Shown here: positions 7,157-16,449 of the stretch, piece after piece
Numbering within the stretch: position 1 is the first letter of the stretch
Layout of the letters: each line of letters starts with the position of its first letter
Source: CAZYBU01 sp964645775
GTDB lineage: Bacteria > Spirochaetota > UBA4802 > UBA5550
Length of the DNA stretch: 30,736 nt
NCBI GenBank assembly: GCA_964645775.1
Contig: CAZYBU010000037.1
Location: 1-30,736, forward strand
Direction: 5' to 3'
Position numbers and translations under genes: made by a program
Notes under the pieces: model-generated
The model's database searches: none
Told to the model about the DNA's origin: nothing
What the model saw: only the letters and a program-made list of their open reading frames with translations

Positions 7157-8545
7157 TTAGTTTTGCACCGGGGCGATGGCAAGAATTTTTTTTACTTCTC
7201 CCTGAACATGGAAGAGCGGGGCCACTCTGTTCTTCCCTCTACCGATAAGTCCGGGCATCAGGGCTGCCACGTCCGTTCCAATCTGCAGGATGGGGACTTG
7301 CTCTCTGATATCCGGCGGACATTTCATGTCGATAAGGATCTCATTGATCTTGCGACTACCCCTTTCAAGGCGGATACGGTCTCCCCTTCTCCTGTTTCTG
7401 ATACTAACCCGGGAAGCAGATTGAGGCAGAGCAACCATCACTTCACCCTCAACGCCCGTCTCTCCGTTCATGGCGTATCTTATTCGTACTTCTGATCCGG
7501 GAAGTGTTACGTCTCCGAAGGCCTCTTTTTCCATGTTTAGTTCAATCTCCCAGGCCCCGATTCTCTCCCTTTCCTCACGAAGAACGAGAGATGGCCTGTT
7601 CTCGTGCAAACACCGCTCCAGGACCCATCCCCTCCCTTCGTAGAGGACCTGATTAATACGATTCGATTCCATCCTTCGTTCCATCTCTTCCAGGATGGCC
7701 CGGTTCACCCGGAAGTTTTTTTCCCTGTAGAGAAATCCCTTCATCACCTCCCGGAAGAGGAAAGGATCCTCGTCCTCTTCAATCTCCAGAAGAGTTTTTC
7801 CGCTCCCTTTAATAACACGCTCCTGGTACACCCGGTCCAGATACCTTTCCGCAAAGAGCCGGTATTCCCCGGCGTGTTCCATGAGACGAAGAACGGGACC
7901 GGTGAATGAGGGAAAACGGTTCTCAATTCCGGGAATGATCTCATTCCTGATAAAATTCCTGTCCATCTCCAGGTCCCGGTTGCTCCTGTCCTCCCTCCAT
8001 TGGACCCCCTTCCTTCTGTTAAACTCATGTATCTCCCCGGAGGTAACATCCAGGAGAGGGCGCACTATCCTGCCTCGGGCGGGTGGAATTCCCGCCAATC
8101 CCTGTATTCCGGTTCCGCGGATTATACGAAGCAATATCGTCTCTACCTGGTCATCCCGGGTATGACCCGTGGCCGCGTAATCGTATTTTCCTGACAGATA
8201 TTCCCCGAGGTGAGTATACCGGACCTTCCGGGCCTCTTCTTCGAAGGATGTCCCATCCTGCCTGCTGTCAGAAAAATCATACCTGTGATCATGGAACGCC
8301 AAACCCAGGCCATCCGCCATCTTCTGTACATGCAACCGGTCCTCATCAGATTCTCTTCCTCTCATGCCGTGGTCCAGGTGGTAGATCCCGAGGGTAAGGT
8401 CCAGCTCCTCCGCCAGGTCAAGCATAATGTAAAGAAGAGCCATGGAATCCTTCCCGCCGGAGCAGGCAATGAGCAGGCGAGTACCGGAGGAGATGAGGCT
8501 ATCTTCCCTGATTCGCGCCAGTACTGTTTCAGAAAGTGGATCCAT
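7157..8545 (-). CDS. tilS: tRNA(Ile)-lysidine synthase TilS
   Basis: This 462-residue enzyme converts C34 of the tRNA-Ile CAU anticodon to lysidine so that it reads AUA; the function is essential in most bacteria. The N-type ATP pyrophosphatase domain has the PP-loop SGGKDS at 29-34 in ACSGGKDSMALL, plus the downstream YHLDHGMRGRESDED and TGHTRDDQVETILLR segments typical of TilS. The C-terminal part holds the TilS C-domain pattern (RNRRRGDRIRL, then KINEILIDMKCPP). Full length is normal. It heads the tilS-ftsH pair and diverges from the phosphohexomutase gene. Confidence 0.96.
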   Translation of the reverse strand: MDPLSETVLARIREDSLISSGTRLLIACSGGKDSMALLYIMLDLAEELDLTLGIYHLDHGMRGRESDEDRLHVQKMADGLGLAFHDHRYDFSDSRQDGTSFEEEARKVRYTHLGEYLSGKYDYAATGHTRDDQVETILLRIIRGTGIQGLAGIPPARGRIVRPLLDVTSGEIHEFNRRKGVQWREDRSNRDLEMDRNFIRNEIIPGIENRFPSFTGPVLRLMEHAGEYRLFAERYLDRVYQERVIKGSGKTLLEIEEDEDPFLFREVMKGFLYREKNFRVNRAILEEMERRMESNRINQVLYEGRGWVLERCLHENRPSLVLREERERIGAWEIELNMEKEAFGDVTLPGSEVRIRYAMNGETGVEGEVMVALPQSASRVSIRNRRRGDRIRLERGSRKINEILIDMKCPPDIREQVPILQIGTDVAALMPGLIGRGKNRVAPLFHVQGEVKKILAIAPVQN

Positions 8546-8571
8546 ATTTTTACTTGACCGTCTCTCCCATA

Positions 8572-8600
8572 TTTACAGAATCATCACCCGAATCATTCAA
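8572..8600 (-). promoter_or_regulatory. Candidate tilS-ftsH promoter
   Basis: On the minus strand, -35 TTGAAT (8600-8595) and -10 TGTAAA (8577-8572) are 17 bp apart in the divergent gap. The predicted start is about 20 bp before the tilS ATG. Each box matches the sigma70 consensus at 4 of 6 positions, so support is moderate. Confidence 0.35.
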
Positions 8601-8626
8601 CTCAAGAACTTTTCCGGATAGAAACC

Positions 8627-10354
8627 ATGGACAATGATTACATGCTGACCGCCCGGCGCTGGTGCGAACCCTCCTTTGACCGGGAGACGCGACGTGAGGT
8701 CCAGGACCTTATAGACAATAATAACGAGAATGAGCTCCGTGAACGTTTTGGTTATCCCCTGACCTTCGGCACGGGCGGGCTCCGGGGTATAACGGGAGCG
8801 GGCACATCACGCATGAATATTTATACTGTGGGGGGCGCGACCAGGGGTCTGGCCGATTTCCTTCTGGAAAAGCACGTAGAAGGCTGCTCCGTTGTCATCG
8901 CCCGCGATTCCCGCCTGAAATCGGAAGAGTTCGCCCGGAGAACGGCCTCCATCCTCTGCGCCAAAGGTGTCCATGTCTATTATTTTACTGATGTGGCTCC
9001 CACGCCTCTCTGTTCCTTTGCCATACGCTATCTGAAAGCCACGGCCGGCGTGGTCATTACGGCCAGCCACAATCCCCCGGAGTATAACGGGTACAAGGTC
9101 TATGGACCCACGGGTGGACAGATCATTCCTCCTGACGACACGGCCATTATTGAAAAGGTCCGTACCGTTGGGGACCTGGCCTCTATTGAATCGGTCCCCT
9201 TCGAGCGCGCTCTTGAACAGGGTATGATCACGCGAATCGGCGAGGATGTCATCGGCCCATTCATGGAGACTATCCTTTCTCTCTCCCTGGTCGACACCAC
9301 CGGATCAGACCTGGCCCTGGTCTACACCCCCCTTCACGGCACGGGAGGAGATTTCATTCCCAGGGCCCTGAAGGCAAGGGGTTTTCAAAAGGTGATTCCT
9401 GTGCCTTCCCAGATAGAACCTGACGGAAATTTTCCCACGCTTCGCAACCCTAACCCGGAAGCCCCGGAGGCCTTTGACGAGGCCCTGGAGATCGCCCATC
9501 GTGAAAAGGGGGATATTGTCCTGGTAACGGACCCGGACGCGGACCGTATCGGCATCTCATACCGCCACTCTTCCGGAGAGTACCGTTTCCTTAGCGGAAA
9601 CCGTATCGGCCAGGTCCTCCTCTATCACCTCCTGACAACGCGGAAAGAAATGGGAAACCTCCCCCATGACAGAGTCATGATTACCACCATCGTTACCTCC
9701 CCTCTCCAGGAGATCATGGCCACAGATTACGGATGCCGGGTGCGAAAGGTCCTCACCGGCTTTAAATGGATCGCTGACGCCATAGAACAGGGCGGATCTG
9801 TCATCTTCGCAACCGAGGAGAGCCACGGTTACCTGCCCGGAGATTTCATTCGGGACAAAGACGCGATCAGCGCCGCGTGCGTGGCTGCCGAACTTTTCCA
9901 TACTCTCAGGGAATACGGGCTGTCCCTGGAGAGCTACCTGGAAAGGATTTTCAGCCGTTACGGATACCATGGCGACCGGCTTGAAACCGTGCCCGTGCCC
10001 GGCCTTGAAGGGATGGAGAGAATGAATAGCATCATGGAGGCCTTCCGGAAAAACCCGCCCGGAAACCTGGGCGAAGAAAAAACAATGGCCTGGAAAGACT
10101 ATCGCACCGGAGAGACTCAGGGCAGGATACCGGAGAGTGCTTCTGATGTGCCATCTTCCAACGTTCTTCAATTCTGGACGGAGAAGGGAAGCAGAATAAG
10201 CATGCGCCCCTCGGGGACGGAGCCTAAAATCAAGTTCTATTTCTCGGTCAGGGAACCGTGGCAGGGCGGAGAACCGGACCGATATGACGACAGGGCAAAC
10301 CTTCGTTTCAATTCTTTCCTCGATGATATCGATAAGGTCATGCGATCAATCTAA
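8627..10354 (+). CDS. Phosphohexomutase of the PGM2/PgcA type (phosphoglucomutase/phosphomannomutase)
   Basis: This 575-residue alpha-D-phosphohexomutase likely interconverts glucose-1-P and glucose-6-P (or the mannose equivalents). The four signatures are in order: the N-terminal FGTGGLRG (47-54), the catalytic phosphoserine loop TASHNPPEYNGYK (145-157, Ser147), the metal loop DPDADR (302-307), the sugar-binding EESHGYL (about 395) and the phosphate-binding RPSGTEPK near the C-terminus. Length and the EESHGYL motif fit the long eukaryote/Bacillus PGM2-like subgroup better than E. coli Pgm or ManB. ATG 8627 is taken as the start; an ATG at residue 6 is possible. Its TAA lies inside the last codons of the convergent ybeY gene. 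Confidence 0.93.
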   Translation: MDNDYMLTARRWCEPSFDRETRREVQDLIDNNNENELRERFGYPLTFGTGGLRGITGAGTSRMNIYTVGGATRGLADFLLEKHVEGCSVVIARDSRLKSEEFARRTASILCAKGVHVYYFTDVAPTPLCSFAIRYLKATAGVVITASHNPPEYNGYKVYGPTGGQIIPPDDTAIIEKVRTVGDLASIESVPFERALEQGMITRIGEDVIGPFMETILSLSLVDTTGSDLALVYTPLHGTGGDFIPRALKARGFQKVIPVPSQIEPDGNFPTLRNPNPEAPEAFDEALEIAHREKGDIVLVTDPDADRIGISYRHSSGEYRFLSGNRIGQVLLYHLLTTRKEMGNLPHDRVMITTIVTSPLQEIMATDYGCRVRKVLTGFKWIADAIEQGGSVIFATEESHGYLPGDFIRDKDAISAACVAAELFHTLREYGLSLESYLERIFSRYGYHGDRLETVPVPGLEGMERMNSIMEAFRKNPPGNLGEEKTMAWKDYRTGETQGRIPESASDVPSSNVLQFWTEKGSRISMRPSGTEPKIKFYFSVREPWQGGEPDRYDDRANLRFNSFLDDIDKVMRSI

Positions 10355-10801
10355 CCGCGCCAGAATCTCCTCCTCCATCTTTTCCATGAGCCGGGTCTCC
10401 TCGCCTCCCCTCTCATGATCATACCCCATGAGGTGAAGGACGCCATGAACCATGACACGTAGAATTTCCCTCCTGACATCGTTACCGTATTCGGGTGCCT
10501 GTTCCCTGACCCTGTCCAGGCATATATAGACCTCTCCCAGGACCTCACCATCCTCTTCCGGTCCCGGCATCGGCATCTCCTGTTCCGCGAAGCTTATGAC
10601 GTCCGTGACACTGTCGATCCCCCGGAAGTTGTTGTTGATCCCGCGTATCGTTTCCCTGTCACAGAATATCAGGACACAGGAGGCCCTCTCCTTTCCGCTG
10701 TGAAGCAGGATGTCGTCCCCGATCTTCTGAAGTTCACCCTGGCCGGGTACATCATCCGGCAGATCGACGTTTTCGATGAAAACCTGGCAGGCCATCATCA
10801 T
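10346..10801 (-). CDS. ybeY: rRNA maturation endoribonuclease YbeY
   Basis: This 151-residue zinc-dependent single-strand endoRNase is involved in 16S rRNA 3'-end maturation and ribosome quality control. The HGVLHLMGYDH motif supplies the three zinc histidines (H-x3-H-x5-H) and is followed by the usual charged C-terminal helix. The start ATG 10801 overlaps the pgpH stop as ATGA, so it is translationally coupled. It is the last gene of aspS-phoH-pgpH-ybeY. Its 3' end overlaps the oppositely oriented phosphohexomutase by 9 bp, and each gene encodes the other's stop region antisense. Confidence 0.97.
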   Translation of the reverse strand: MMMACQVFIENVDLPDDVPGQGELQKIGDDILLHSGKERASCVLIFCDRETIRGINNNFRGIDSVTDVISFAEQEMPMPGPEEDGEVLGEVYICLDRVREQAPEYGNDVRREILRVMVHGVLHLMGYDHERGGEETRLMEKMEEEILARLD

Positions 10802-13077
10802 TTTTCCGCCGGGCGCAGGTTCTCGTTCTCCAGCCGCCTGACATCTGACTCTTCCGGGTACTCAATGCGTGTGTGAAATATCCCGTTCAGGATACGAAGA
10901 AAAGACTTCTGAATCTTTTTCAGTTCCGACATGGATAGATCGGAATACTCCAGTTCCCCTTCATTCAGCTTGTTAAAGATGATGCGGCTCACAAGCCCCT
11001 CCAGTTTGGCGTAGGTCGGTTCCTGGATGGTCCTGGATGCGGCTTCGATTGAGTCAGCCAGCATGACAACGGCCGTTTCCCGGCTATGGGGCCTGGGACC
11101 GTTGTACTGATAATCTGACCTGTTCACCTCTTCCGGATTGCCCTCTTTCTTCGCTTTCTCAAGGGCCTGGTGGTAGAAGAAGGCCATCACGGACTGCCCG
11201 TGGTGTTCCCGTATAAAATCGATAACCGATTCCGGCAATCCGTTTTGCTTGGCCAGGTCTGCCCCCCTCGGAACGTGATCTATGATGATCTGACAGTATT
11301 CCAGGGGGGGAATATCGGCCGGTCTGGTGTAGGATGGGCGGTTTTCGATAAACATGTCGGCGTTCTCGATCTTCCCGATGTCATGGTAATAGGCGCCGAC
11401 CCGGGCCAGGAGATAGTTGGCCTGGATATCCTTGCACGCGGTCTCCGCCATGTTGGCGACGATTATAGAATGGTTATAAGAACCCGGGGCCTTCACCAGC
11501 ATTTTCTTAAATATTGACGCGTTCAGGTCAGAGAGTTCCAGCAGACGAAAACGGGTAGTGATACCGAAGAGGTTCTCGAAAAGGGGGAGGAAGCCCATGA
11601 CAAGAATAGAATTAACCATCCCGTGAAGGAGGGGAATATACAGTTTACCTGTCACAGTGGTGACAGGTCTCTCCTCGAAGAAGCCCAGGGTGACGGTAAT
11701 CAGGGCCATTATTACGCCCAGGATAAACCCGCCCCTCAGGAAATCCGTTCTCCGCTCCACGTTCCCCACAACAATGATGCCAATAACGGCGGAACTGAAA
11801 CTCATGACTGTCACAGAGAAATCGCCGCCTGCTATGACCGAGGTAAAAAAGATTAGATGTATTCCCAGAAACATGGCAAGGTAACTGTTATACAGAATCG
11901 TCACAATCATGGTAACCATCGGTATGGGCAGAAAAAGAGAATACAGTATCTTTGATTCATGCACCTGTTCGACGCCCGAGATCATAAAGGTATAGATCAT
12001 AAAAAAGATCATGACCGTAAATATGATCAGGGATGATTTCATCTCCGGAATGAGAACCTGGTTGAACTCAACCATGAAGTATCCGAATACAAGCATGAAG
12101 ATGAATTGCAGAAGAAAGATACCAAGCAGGTAGCCTTTACGGGATGTGGCGGCCCGTTTGTTCAGTATCTCGATCTTATCCATGATATCGGCGGTTATAA
12201 TGTCCCCCTCCCGGGCTATAACCTGGTTCTTCTTCAACACGGACATGGCCGATTTTATCTTTGTTGCCCTCTCGTTGATCCGGCGTTTGGTCTCTTCCTC
12301 GTTAAACCTCATGTTCGGCTCAATATTGTTTTTTACAACCCGGGCGAGCGCCCGGGTAAGAGAACGGGTAAGGTGAGGCGCCGTGGAATAGGTCAGTGAA
12401 TAAGCATTCTCCTTTGTCTCTTCCACCAGGCGCAGGTCATCAATGTTTCTTGTCACCTCACTGGTACCTGCATTACCCCTGAGAGTCCGTACCGTTATGT
12501 TCGAGGGGGTAAGGTTAAGCTTATCCCGGTACGGTTCATCCAGGACCCCAACGTCATTATTGTCATAAACGTAAATAAGAACACGGTAGACAATCTTCTT
12601 AAGCTCGCTCGGGTTGCCGTAACGAAGCATCTCCAGCAAAACCTCATCGGAGTAATGGAGGTATGAGGGAATCCTGGACTTCAGGGCAAGAAGCTGAAAA
12701 GTCAGGTCATCTGTACCGATAGGAGGGTTCTCTTCCAGGATGACCTCCATACTCCCGAAGAGCATTCCCACGACCTTCAGCTTCTCCATGAGGACAGAGG
12801 CGTCCCGGTCAAAGACTGGAAGCACGGAACTCCGGGCCTGCTCCTTTTTCATCTCAGTCTCTTCATGGTTCACGTAATGAATGTCTCTGCTAACCTTGAT
12901 ATCTTCCGGAACGATATCTCCCAGCTTCAACTCATAGGAAGCCCCCATGTTGTTCAGGTAAAGGAGAAGTGTGGATACCAGAATAAGCATGAATATGCTT
13001 ATGAAATAAATACGGAGATCAGGCGTGCGGACAATATGGTCCAATCTTTGCAGAATCACGCGGAGCCAGGTTTTCAT
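10798..13077 (-). CDS. pgpH: 7TM HD-domain phosphohydrolase, PgpH-like cyclic-di-AMP phosphodiesterase
   Basis: This 759-residue membrane protein has the 7TMR-HDED architecture. TM1 is at about 23-42, a large extracytoplasmic domain spans about 45-310, and a cluster of seven TM helices spans about 315-500. A cytosolic HD domain follows, with metal ligands H536 (SYNHS), H565-D566 (YYHDIGK), H601 (DHVPRG) and H625/H626 (REHHG). In Listeria and Bacillus, PgpH hydrolyses c-di-AMP to pApA. That activity is inferred here from the shared architecture. It sits between phoH and ybeY with 4-bp overlaps on both sides. Confidence 0.93.
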   Translation of the reverse strand: MKTWLRVILQRLDHIVRTPDLRIYFISIFMLILVSTLLLYLNNMGASYELKLGDIVPEDIKVSRDIHYVNHEETEMKKEQARSSVLPVFDRDASVLMEKLKVVGMLFGSMEVILEENPPIGTDDLTFQLLALKSRIPSYLHYSDEVLLEMLRYGNPSELKKIVYRVLIYVYDNNDVGVLDEPYRDKLNLTPSNITVRTLRGNAGTSEVTRNIDDLRLVEETKENAYSLTYSTAPHLTRSLTRALARVVKNNIEPNMRFNEEETKRRINERATKIKSAMSVLKKNQVIAREGDIITADIMDKIEILNKRAATSRKGYLLGIFLLQFIFMLVFGYFMVEFNQVLIPEMKSSLIIFTVMIFFMIYTFMISGVEQVHESKILYSLFLPIPMVTMIVTILYNSYLAMFLGIHLIFFTSVIAGGDFSVTVMSFSSAVIGIIVVGNVERRTDFLRGGFILGVIMALITVTLGFFEERPVTTVTGKLYIPLLHGMVNSILVMGFLPLFENLFGITTRFRLLELSDLNASIFKKMLVKAPGSYNHSIIVANMAETACKDIQANYLLARVGAYYHDIGKIENADMFIENRPSYTRPADIPPLEYCQIIIDHVPRGADLAKQNGLPESVIDFIREHHGQSVMAFFYHQALEKAKKEGNPEEVNRSDYQYNGPRPHSRETAVVMLADSIEAASRTIQEPTYAKLEGLVSRIIFNKLNEGELEYSDLSMSELKKIQKSFLRILNGIFHTRIEYPEESDVRRLENENLRPAEK

Positions 13078-14033
13078 CCTTCTCCTCCTTCGTAAGCTGC
13101 CACGATCTTCTCAACCACCGGATGTCGGGAGATATCAGCGGCCGTGAAGTAGACCATGGCTATCTCATCCACCTTCTTCAGTATTCTGCCCGCGTGGATG
13201 AGGCCGGATGTCACTCCCCTCGTAAGATCAATCTGGGTAACGTCACCCGAAATAACGATTCTGGAGTTGTTGCCCAGGCGGGTAAGGAACATCTTCATTT
13301 GAGATATACTTGTATTCTGAGCTTCGTCAAGGATGATAAATGCGTTATTCAACGTCCGCCCTCGCATATAGGCAAGGGGGGCAATTTCGATCATCCCCCG
13401 GTCGATGAGCCCGGAGACCTTCTCAACGGGAAAGAGCTCGAAGAGGGCGTCGTAGAGAGGCCGGAGATAAGGATTAATCTTCTGAATAAAATCCCCGGGC
13501 AGAAACCCCAGGCTCTCCCCGGCCTCCACGGCCGGCCGAGTCAGTATGATCCGCTCCACTTCTCCCGCCTGGAACCTGGCCAGGGCCGCTGCCACGGCCA
13601 GAAAGGTCTTACCGGTTCCGGCCGGGCCAATGCCAAAGGTAACGGGGAAACGACTGATACTGGCGAGATAACTGGCCTGGTTGGCTGTCCTGGGAACTAT
13701 GGTTTTCCCGGTCTCGGGGAAACGGAGCTTCATCCGGTTCAGATCAGCCGGCCGGATGGGACGGTTCTCCAGAAAGGACCGGATCACGTACTTAAGGTCG
13801 AAGTCCTCCAGCTCATAGGACTCCTCTTTCTTCTCCAGTATATCCGCCAGAACGTGAAGGGCCTCCTCCACCTTTTCGGCCGCGCCGTTATCGGAACTAA
13901 TCATAAGGGATGTGCTTCTCGGAATAATTGTCACCCCCGAGATCTCTTCGATCCTGCGAAGGTTCTGGTCCCGAAATCCACATATTTTCTGGAACAGTGG
14001 GCGACTGTCTACCGTGAAGGAGAATTCCGGCAT
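13074..14033 (-). CDS. phoH: PhoH-family ATPase (YbeZ type)
   Basis: This 319-residue P-loop ATPase is related to the helicase core; YbeZ partners YbeY in RNA metabolism. A KH-like N-terminal part (FSFTVDSRPLFQKICG, then RIEEISGVTI) precedes the ATPase domain with Walker A GPAGTGKT, LTRPAVEAGESLGFLPGD and Walker B FIILDEAQNT. The frame extends upstream to a GTG at 14066 inside aspS. ATG 14033 is chosen because it leaves 1 bp after the aspS stop and matches where family members begin. Its stop overlaps the pgpH start as ATGA. Confidence 0.95.
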   Translation of the reverse strand: MPEFSFTVDSRPLFQKICGFRDQNLRRIEEISGVTIIPRSTSLMISSDNGAAEKVEEALHVLADILEKKEESYELEDFDLKYVIRSFLENRPIRPADLNRMKLRFPETGKTIVPRTANQASYLASISRFPVTFGIGPAGTGKTFLAVAAALARFQAGEVERIILTRPAVEAGESLGFLPGDFIQKINPYLRPLYDALFELFPVEKVSGLIDRGMIEIAPLAYMRGRTLNNAFIILDEAQNTSISQMKMFLTRLGNNSRIVISGDVTQIDLTRGVTSGLIHAGRILKKVDEIAMVYFTAADISRHPVVEKIVAAYEGGEG

Positions 14034-14034
14034 A

Positions 14035-15804
14035 TCAGCGTTCAACGACCTTAAGGTTAAGTTCACGCAGCTGTCCCGGGGTTACACCGGAGGGGGCATC
14101 GCTCATCAGGCATTGTCCCCTCTGGGTCTTGGGGAAGGCGATAACATCCCGTATAGAGGCCCGGCCCAGCAGAATCATGAGAATACGGTCCAGTCCCAGG
14201 GCGATGCCGCCATGGGGAGGCGCGCCATATTTCAGGGCATCGAGCAAAAAGGAGAATTTTTCATGGGCCTCTTCCTTTCCTATACCCAGGACACCCAGGA
14301 TCTTTTCCTGGAGACTGGAACGGTGTATCCTGATGGAGCCTCCCCCGATCTCTACCCCGTTGAGGACAATATCATAGGCGAGAGAACGAACATTCTCCAG
14401 GTTCTCCCCTTCTTCAATCATGTGAATATCATCGGGATGAGGCGCCGTAAAGGGATGATGCTTGGCGCGCAGCTGACCCGTTTCGTGCTCCTTCTCAAAG
14501 AGGGGAAAATCGGTCACCCAGACAAAAACCAGTTCATCCGGATCGATGAGGTCCAGGTCAGAGGCGATTTTCTCCCGCATGTTCGCCAGAGTGTGATCCA
14601 CGATATGCCGGCGGTCCACGGAGAAGAATATGGTGGACCCCTCTTCCAGGTTAAAACGGTCGATGAGCCCTTTCTGTTCCTCCCCGGAAAGGAACTTGGC
14701 AATCCCGCCTTCGAAACCGGAACCTGTATACCGTACGTTTGGAAATCCCTTTGCGCCGTATATGCTCACCATATCCGTATAATCATCAATCATCTTTCGA
14801 GACAGGGCGCCGTGATCTTGAACCGTAAACCCGCGGATCTCATGTCCCTGCTGCAGACCTGCGGAGAAGACCCGGAAGGAAGAGTTTTGGAAAATATCAT
14901 CACATCCTTTAATCGCGAGATCGTACCGGGTGTCCGGGGCGTCACAGCCGTATCGATCCATCGCCTCCCGGTAGGTCATTCGAGAAAAACCGGCGTCGAC
15001 TTCCCGTCCGCTCACCTCCCTGACAATCTGGATCATCAGGCCTTCGATGGTTTCCATTACCATGTCAGGAGTCACAAAGGACATCTCCAGATCTACCTGG
15101 GTAAATTCCGGCTGCCGGTCATTTCTCAGGTCCTCGTCACGGAAACAGCGGACCACCTGATAATACCTGTCATAGCCGGAGATCATGAGTATCTGTTTAA
15201 AAAGCTGGGGAGACTGGGGAAGGGCGTAGAATTCTCCCCTGTTTACACGGCTTGGAACAAGAAAATCACGGGCACCCTCGGGGGTCGATTTATTCAGGAT
15301 GGGAGTTTCAATTTCAAGGAACCGATGGTCATTAAGATAAGATCGGGTAACCTGGGTGCTCCTGTGACGCGCGATCATGGCATCCTTCATTTCATCTCGG
15401 CGGAGATCGATAAATCGGTATTTCAGGCGCACCTCTTCGCTTAGCTGATCCCGCGTATCTAAGGGAAAGGGCGGAACTTCTGATTCGCTCAATATTTCGA
15501 TCGTATCCGCCACCACTTCGATCTCCCCGGTGGGAACATCCGGGTTGATCGTCTCTTCGCTCCTTCGTCGCACCTTCCCCTTTATCATAAGAGTGTACTC
15601 GTTTCGGGCGCTGTCCGCAAGTTCAACGTTTTCGCGACTGTGTGACTCATCAAACACGAGCTGCACGATTCCTGAAACGTCCCTCAACTCGATAAAGAGG
15701 ATACCCCCCAGGTCCCGTTTCGTATCGAGCCAACCTGCCAGGGTAACTTCCCTGTCCACATCATCGACCCTCAGCTCGCCACAGTATACGCGTCCTTCAA
15801 ACAT
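14035..15804 (-). CDS. aspS: Aspartyl-tRNA synthetase
   Basis: This class II aminoacyl-tRNA synthetase of the long bacterial type is 589 residues from ATG 15804. The N-terminal OB anticodon-binding domain begins YCGELRV and contains RRDLGG-like KRDLGGILFIELRD. Motif 1 lies around YRFIDLRRDEM. The aspartate-binding QSPQ and motif 2 (FRDEDLRNDRQPEFTQ) follow. A bacterial GAD insertion lies in the middle, and motif 3 GGIALGLDRILMILLG is near the C-terminus. The frame extends to an ATG at 15840, but ATG 15804 fits the family N-terminus and has AAGGA upstream, with a rather long 11-base spacing. First gene of the aspS-phoH-pgpH-ybeY operon. Discriminating versus non-discriminating (Asp/Asn) specificity cannot be decided here. 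Confidence 0.97.
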   Translation of the reverse strand: MFEGRVYCGELRVDDVDREVTLAGWLDTKRDLGGILFIELRDVSGIVQLVFDESHSRENVELADSARNEYTLMIKGKVRRRSEETINPDVPTGEIEVVADTIEILSESEVPPFPLDTRDQLSEEVRLKYRFIDLRRDEMKDAMIARHRSTQVTRSYLNDHRFLEIETPILNKSTPEGARDFLVPSRVNRGEFYALPQSPQLFKQILMISGYDRYYQVVRCFRDEDLRNDRQPEFTQVDLEMSFVTPDMVMETIEGLMIQIVREVSGREVDAGFSRMTYREAMDRYGCDAPDTRYDLAIKGCDDIFQNSSFRVFSAGLQQGHEIRGFTVQDHGALSRKMIDDYTDMVSIYGAKGFPNVRYTGSGFEGGIAKFLSGEEQKGLIDRFNLEEGSTIFFSVDRRHIVDHTLANMREKIASDLDLIDPDELVFVWVTDFPLFEKEHETGQLRAKHHPFTAPHPDDIHMIEEGENLENVRSLAYDIVLNGVEIGGGSIRIHRSSLQEKILGVLGIGKEEAHEKFSFLLDALKYGAPPHGGIALGLDRILMILLGRASIRDVIAFPKTQRGQCLMSDAPSGVTPGQLRELNLKVVER

Positions 15805-15876
15805 ACCGGTTTTATTCCTTGTTTCATGGATTATCTGCATTACATGGAGAATCTGACGTTTTTTTTGCTCCGATCA

Positions 15877-15890
15877 TTTGTCAAGACAAA
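15877..15890. promoter_or_regulatory. 14-bp palindrome containing a -35-like TTGACA upstream of aspS
   Basis: TTTGTC-AA-GACAAA is a perfect inverted repeat in the gap between aspS and the NlpC/P60 gene. Read on the minus strand it contains TTGACA, but no good -10 lies 16-18 bp downstream. It may be an operator or chance. Confidence 0.3.
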
Positions 15891-15901
15891 AAGAAAAGGT
15901 C

Positions 15902-16357
15902 CTAATCGATGACACGGACAAACCCGGCCAGCCGTTCCTTCCAGTAATTTGTCTCCAGGGAAGACTCCCTCACACGTTTCCCACGACTCGGTGAATGAAC
16001 AAATTTCTCTTCTCCAAGGTAGATTCCCACGTGGGAGACCCGGTTATCCCGTATTCGGAAGAAAACCAGGTCACCGGGACGGGCCTCGCTCCGTTTTACC
16101 CTCCTGCCGGCCTTGAACTGGTCCTGCGATGTTCTGGGTAGCGTATAACCGTGGCGCCCATAGACATGCTGAACAAAACCGGAGCAGTCGAAACCGCCGG
16201 TCGACGTACCCCCGTACCGGTAGAGGATGCCCTTAAGACCGAGCGCGTATTCGATGATCTGTTCCCTGGCCGGTTTTTTCTCCGGAAAAAGGGGCGCCCC
16301 GGTCAACATTAAACAGGCAAGCAGAAAGGATGAAAAAACGATTCGTGATCCGGTCAT
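15902..16357 (-). CDS. Exported NlpC/P60 (C40) cell-wall peptidase
   Basis: This 151-residue secreted protein carries a single NlpC/P60 domain. These are cysteine peptidases, typically D,L-endopeptidases that cut peptidoglycan stem peptides. Residues 1-24 form a signal peptide (basic start, hydrophobic FSSFLLACLMLTGA). The catalytic cysteine lies in FDCSGFV, the catalytic histidine in VSHVGIYLG and the third polar residue in KFVHSPSRG. There is no separate wall-binding domain, so targeting is unclear. It is transcribed toward aspS, 61-97 bp away depending on the aspS start, and diverges from the cation antiporter gene. Confidence 0.93.
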   Translation of the reverse strand: MTGSRIVFSSFLLACLMLTGAPLFPEKKPAREQIIEYALGLKGILYRYGGTSTGGFDCSGFVQHVYGRHGYTLPRTSQDQFKAGRRVKRSEARPGDLVFFRIRDNRVSHVGIYLGEEKFVHSPSRGKRVRESSLETNYWKERLAGFVRVID

Positions 16358-16449
16358 TTTTTATTCCATATATTTTGATTGACCGTGACAACCGGCCGGG
16401 TTTATTCGTAGATTGTTTAAAAAACTACGAACAAAGGACACATCTGTCA

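Noticed and set aside
14034..14066. Longer PhoH start at GTG 14066
   Set aside because: It would overlap aspS by 32 bp without a ribosome site, and the family begins near ATG 14033.
13122..15444. Long plus-strand open frames opposite phoH and aspS
   Set aside because: They are antisense shadows of well-conserved genes on the minus strand and show no protein motifs.
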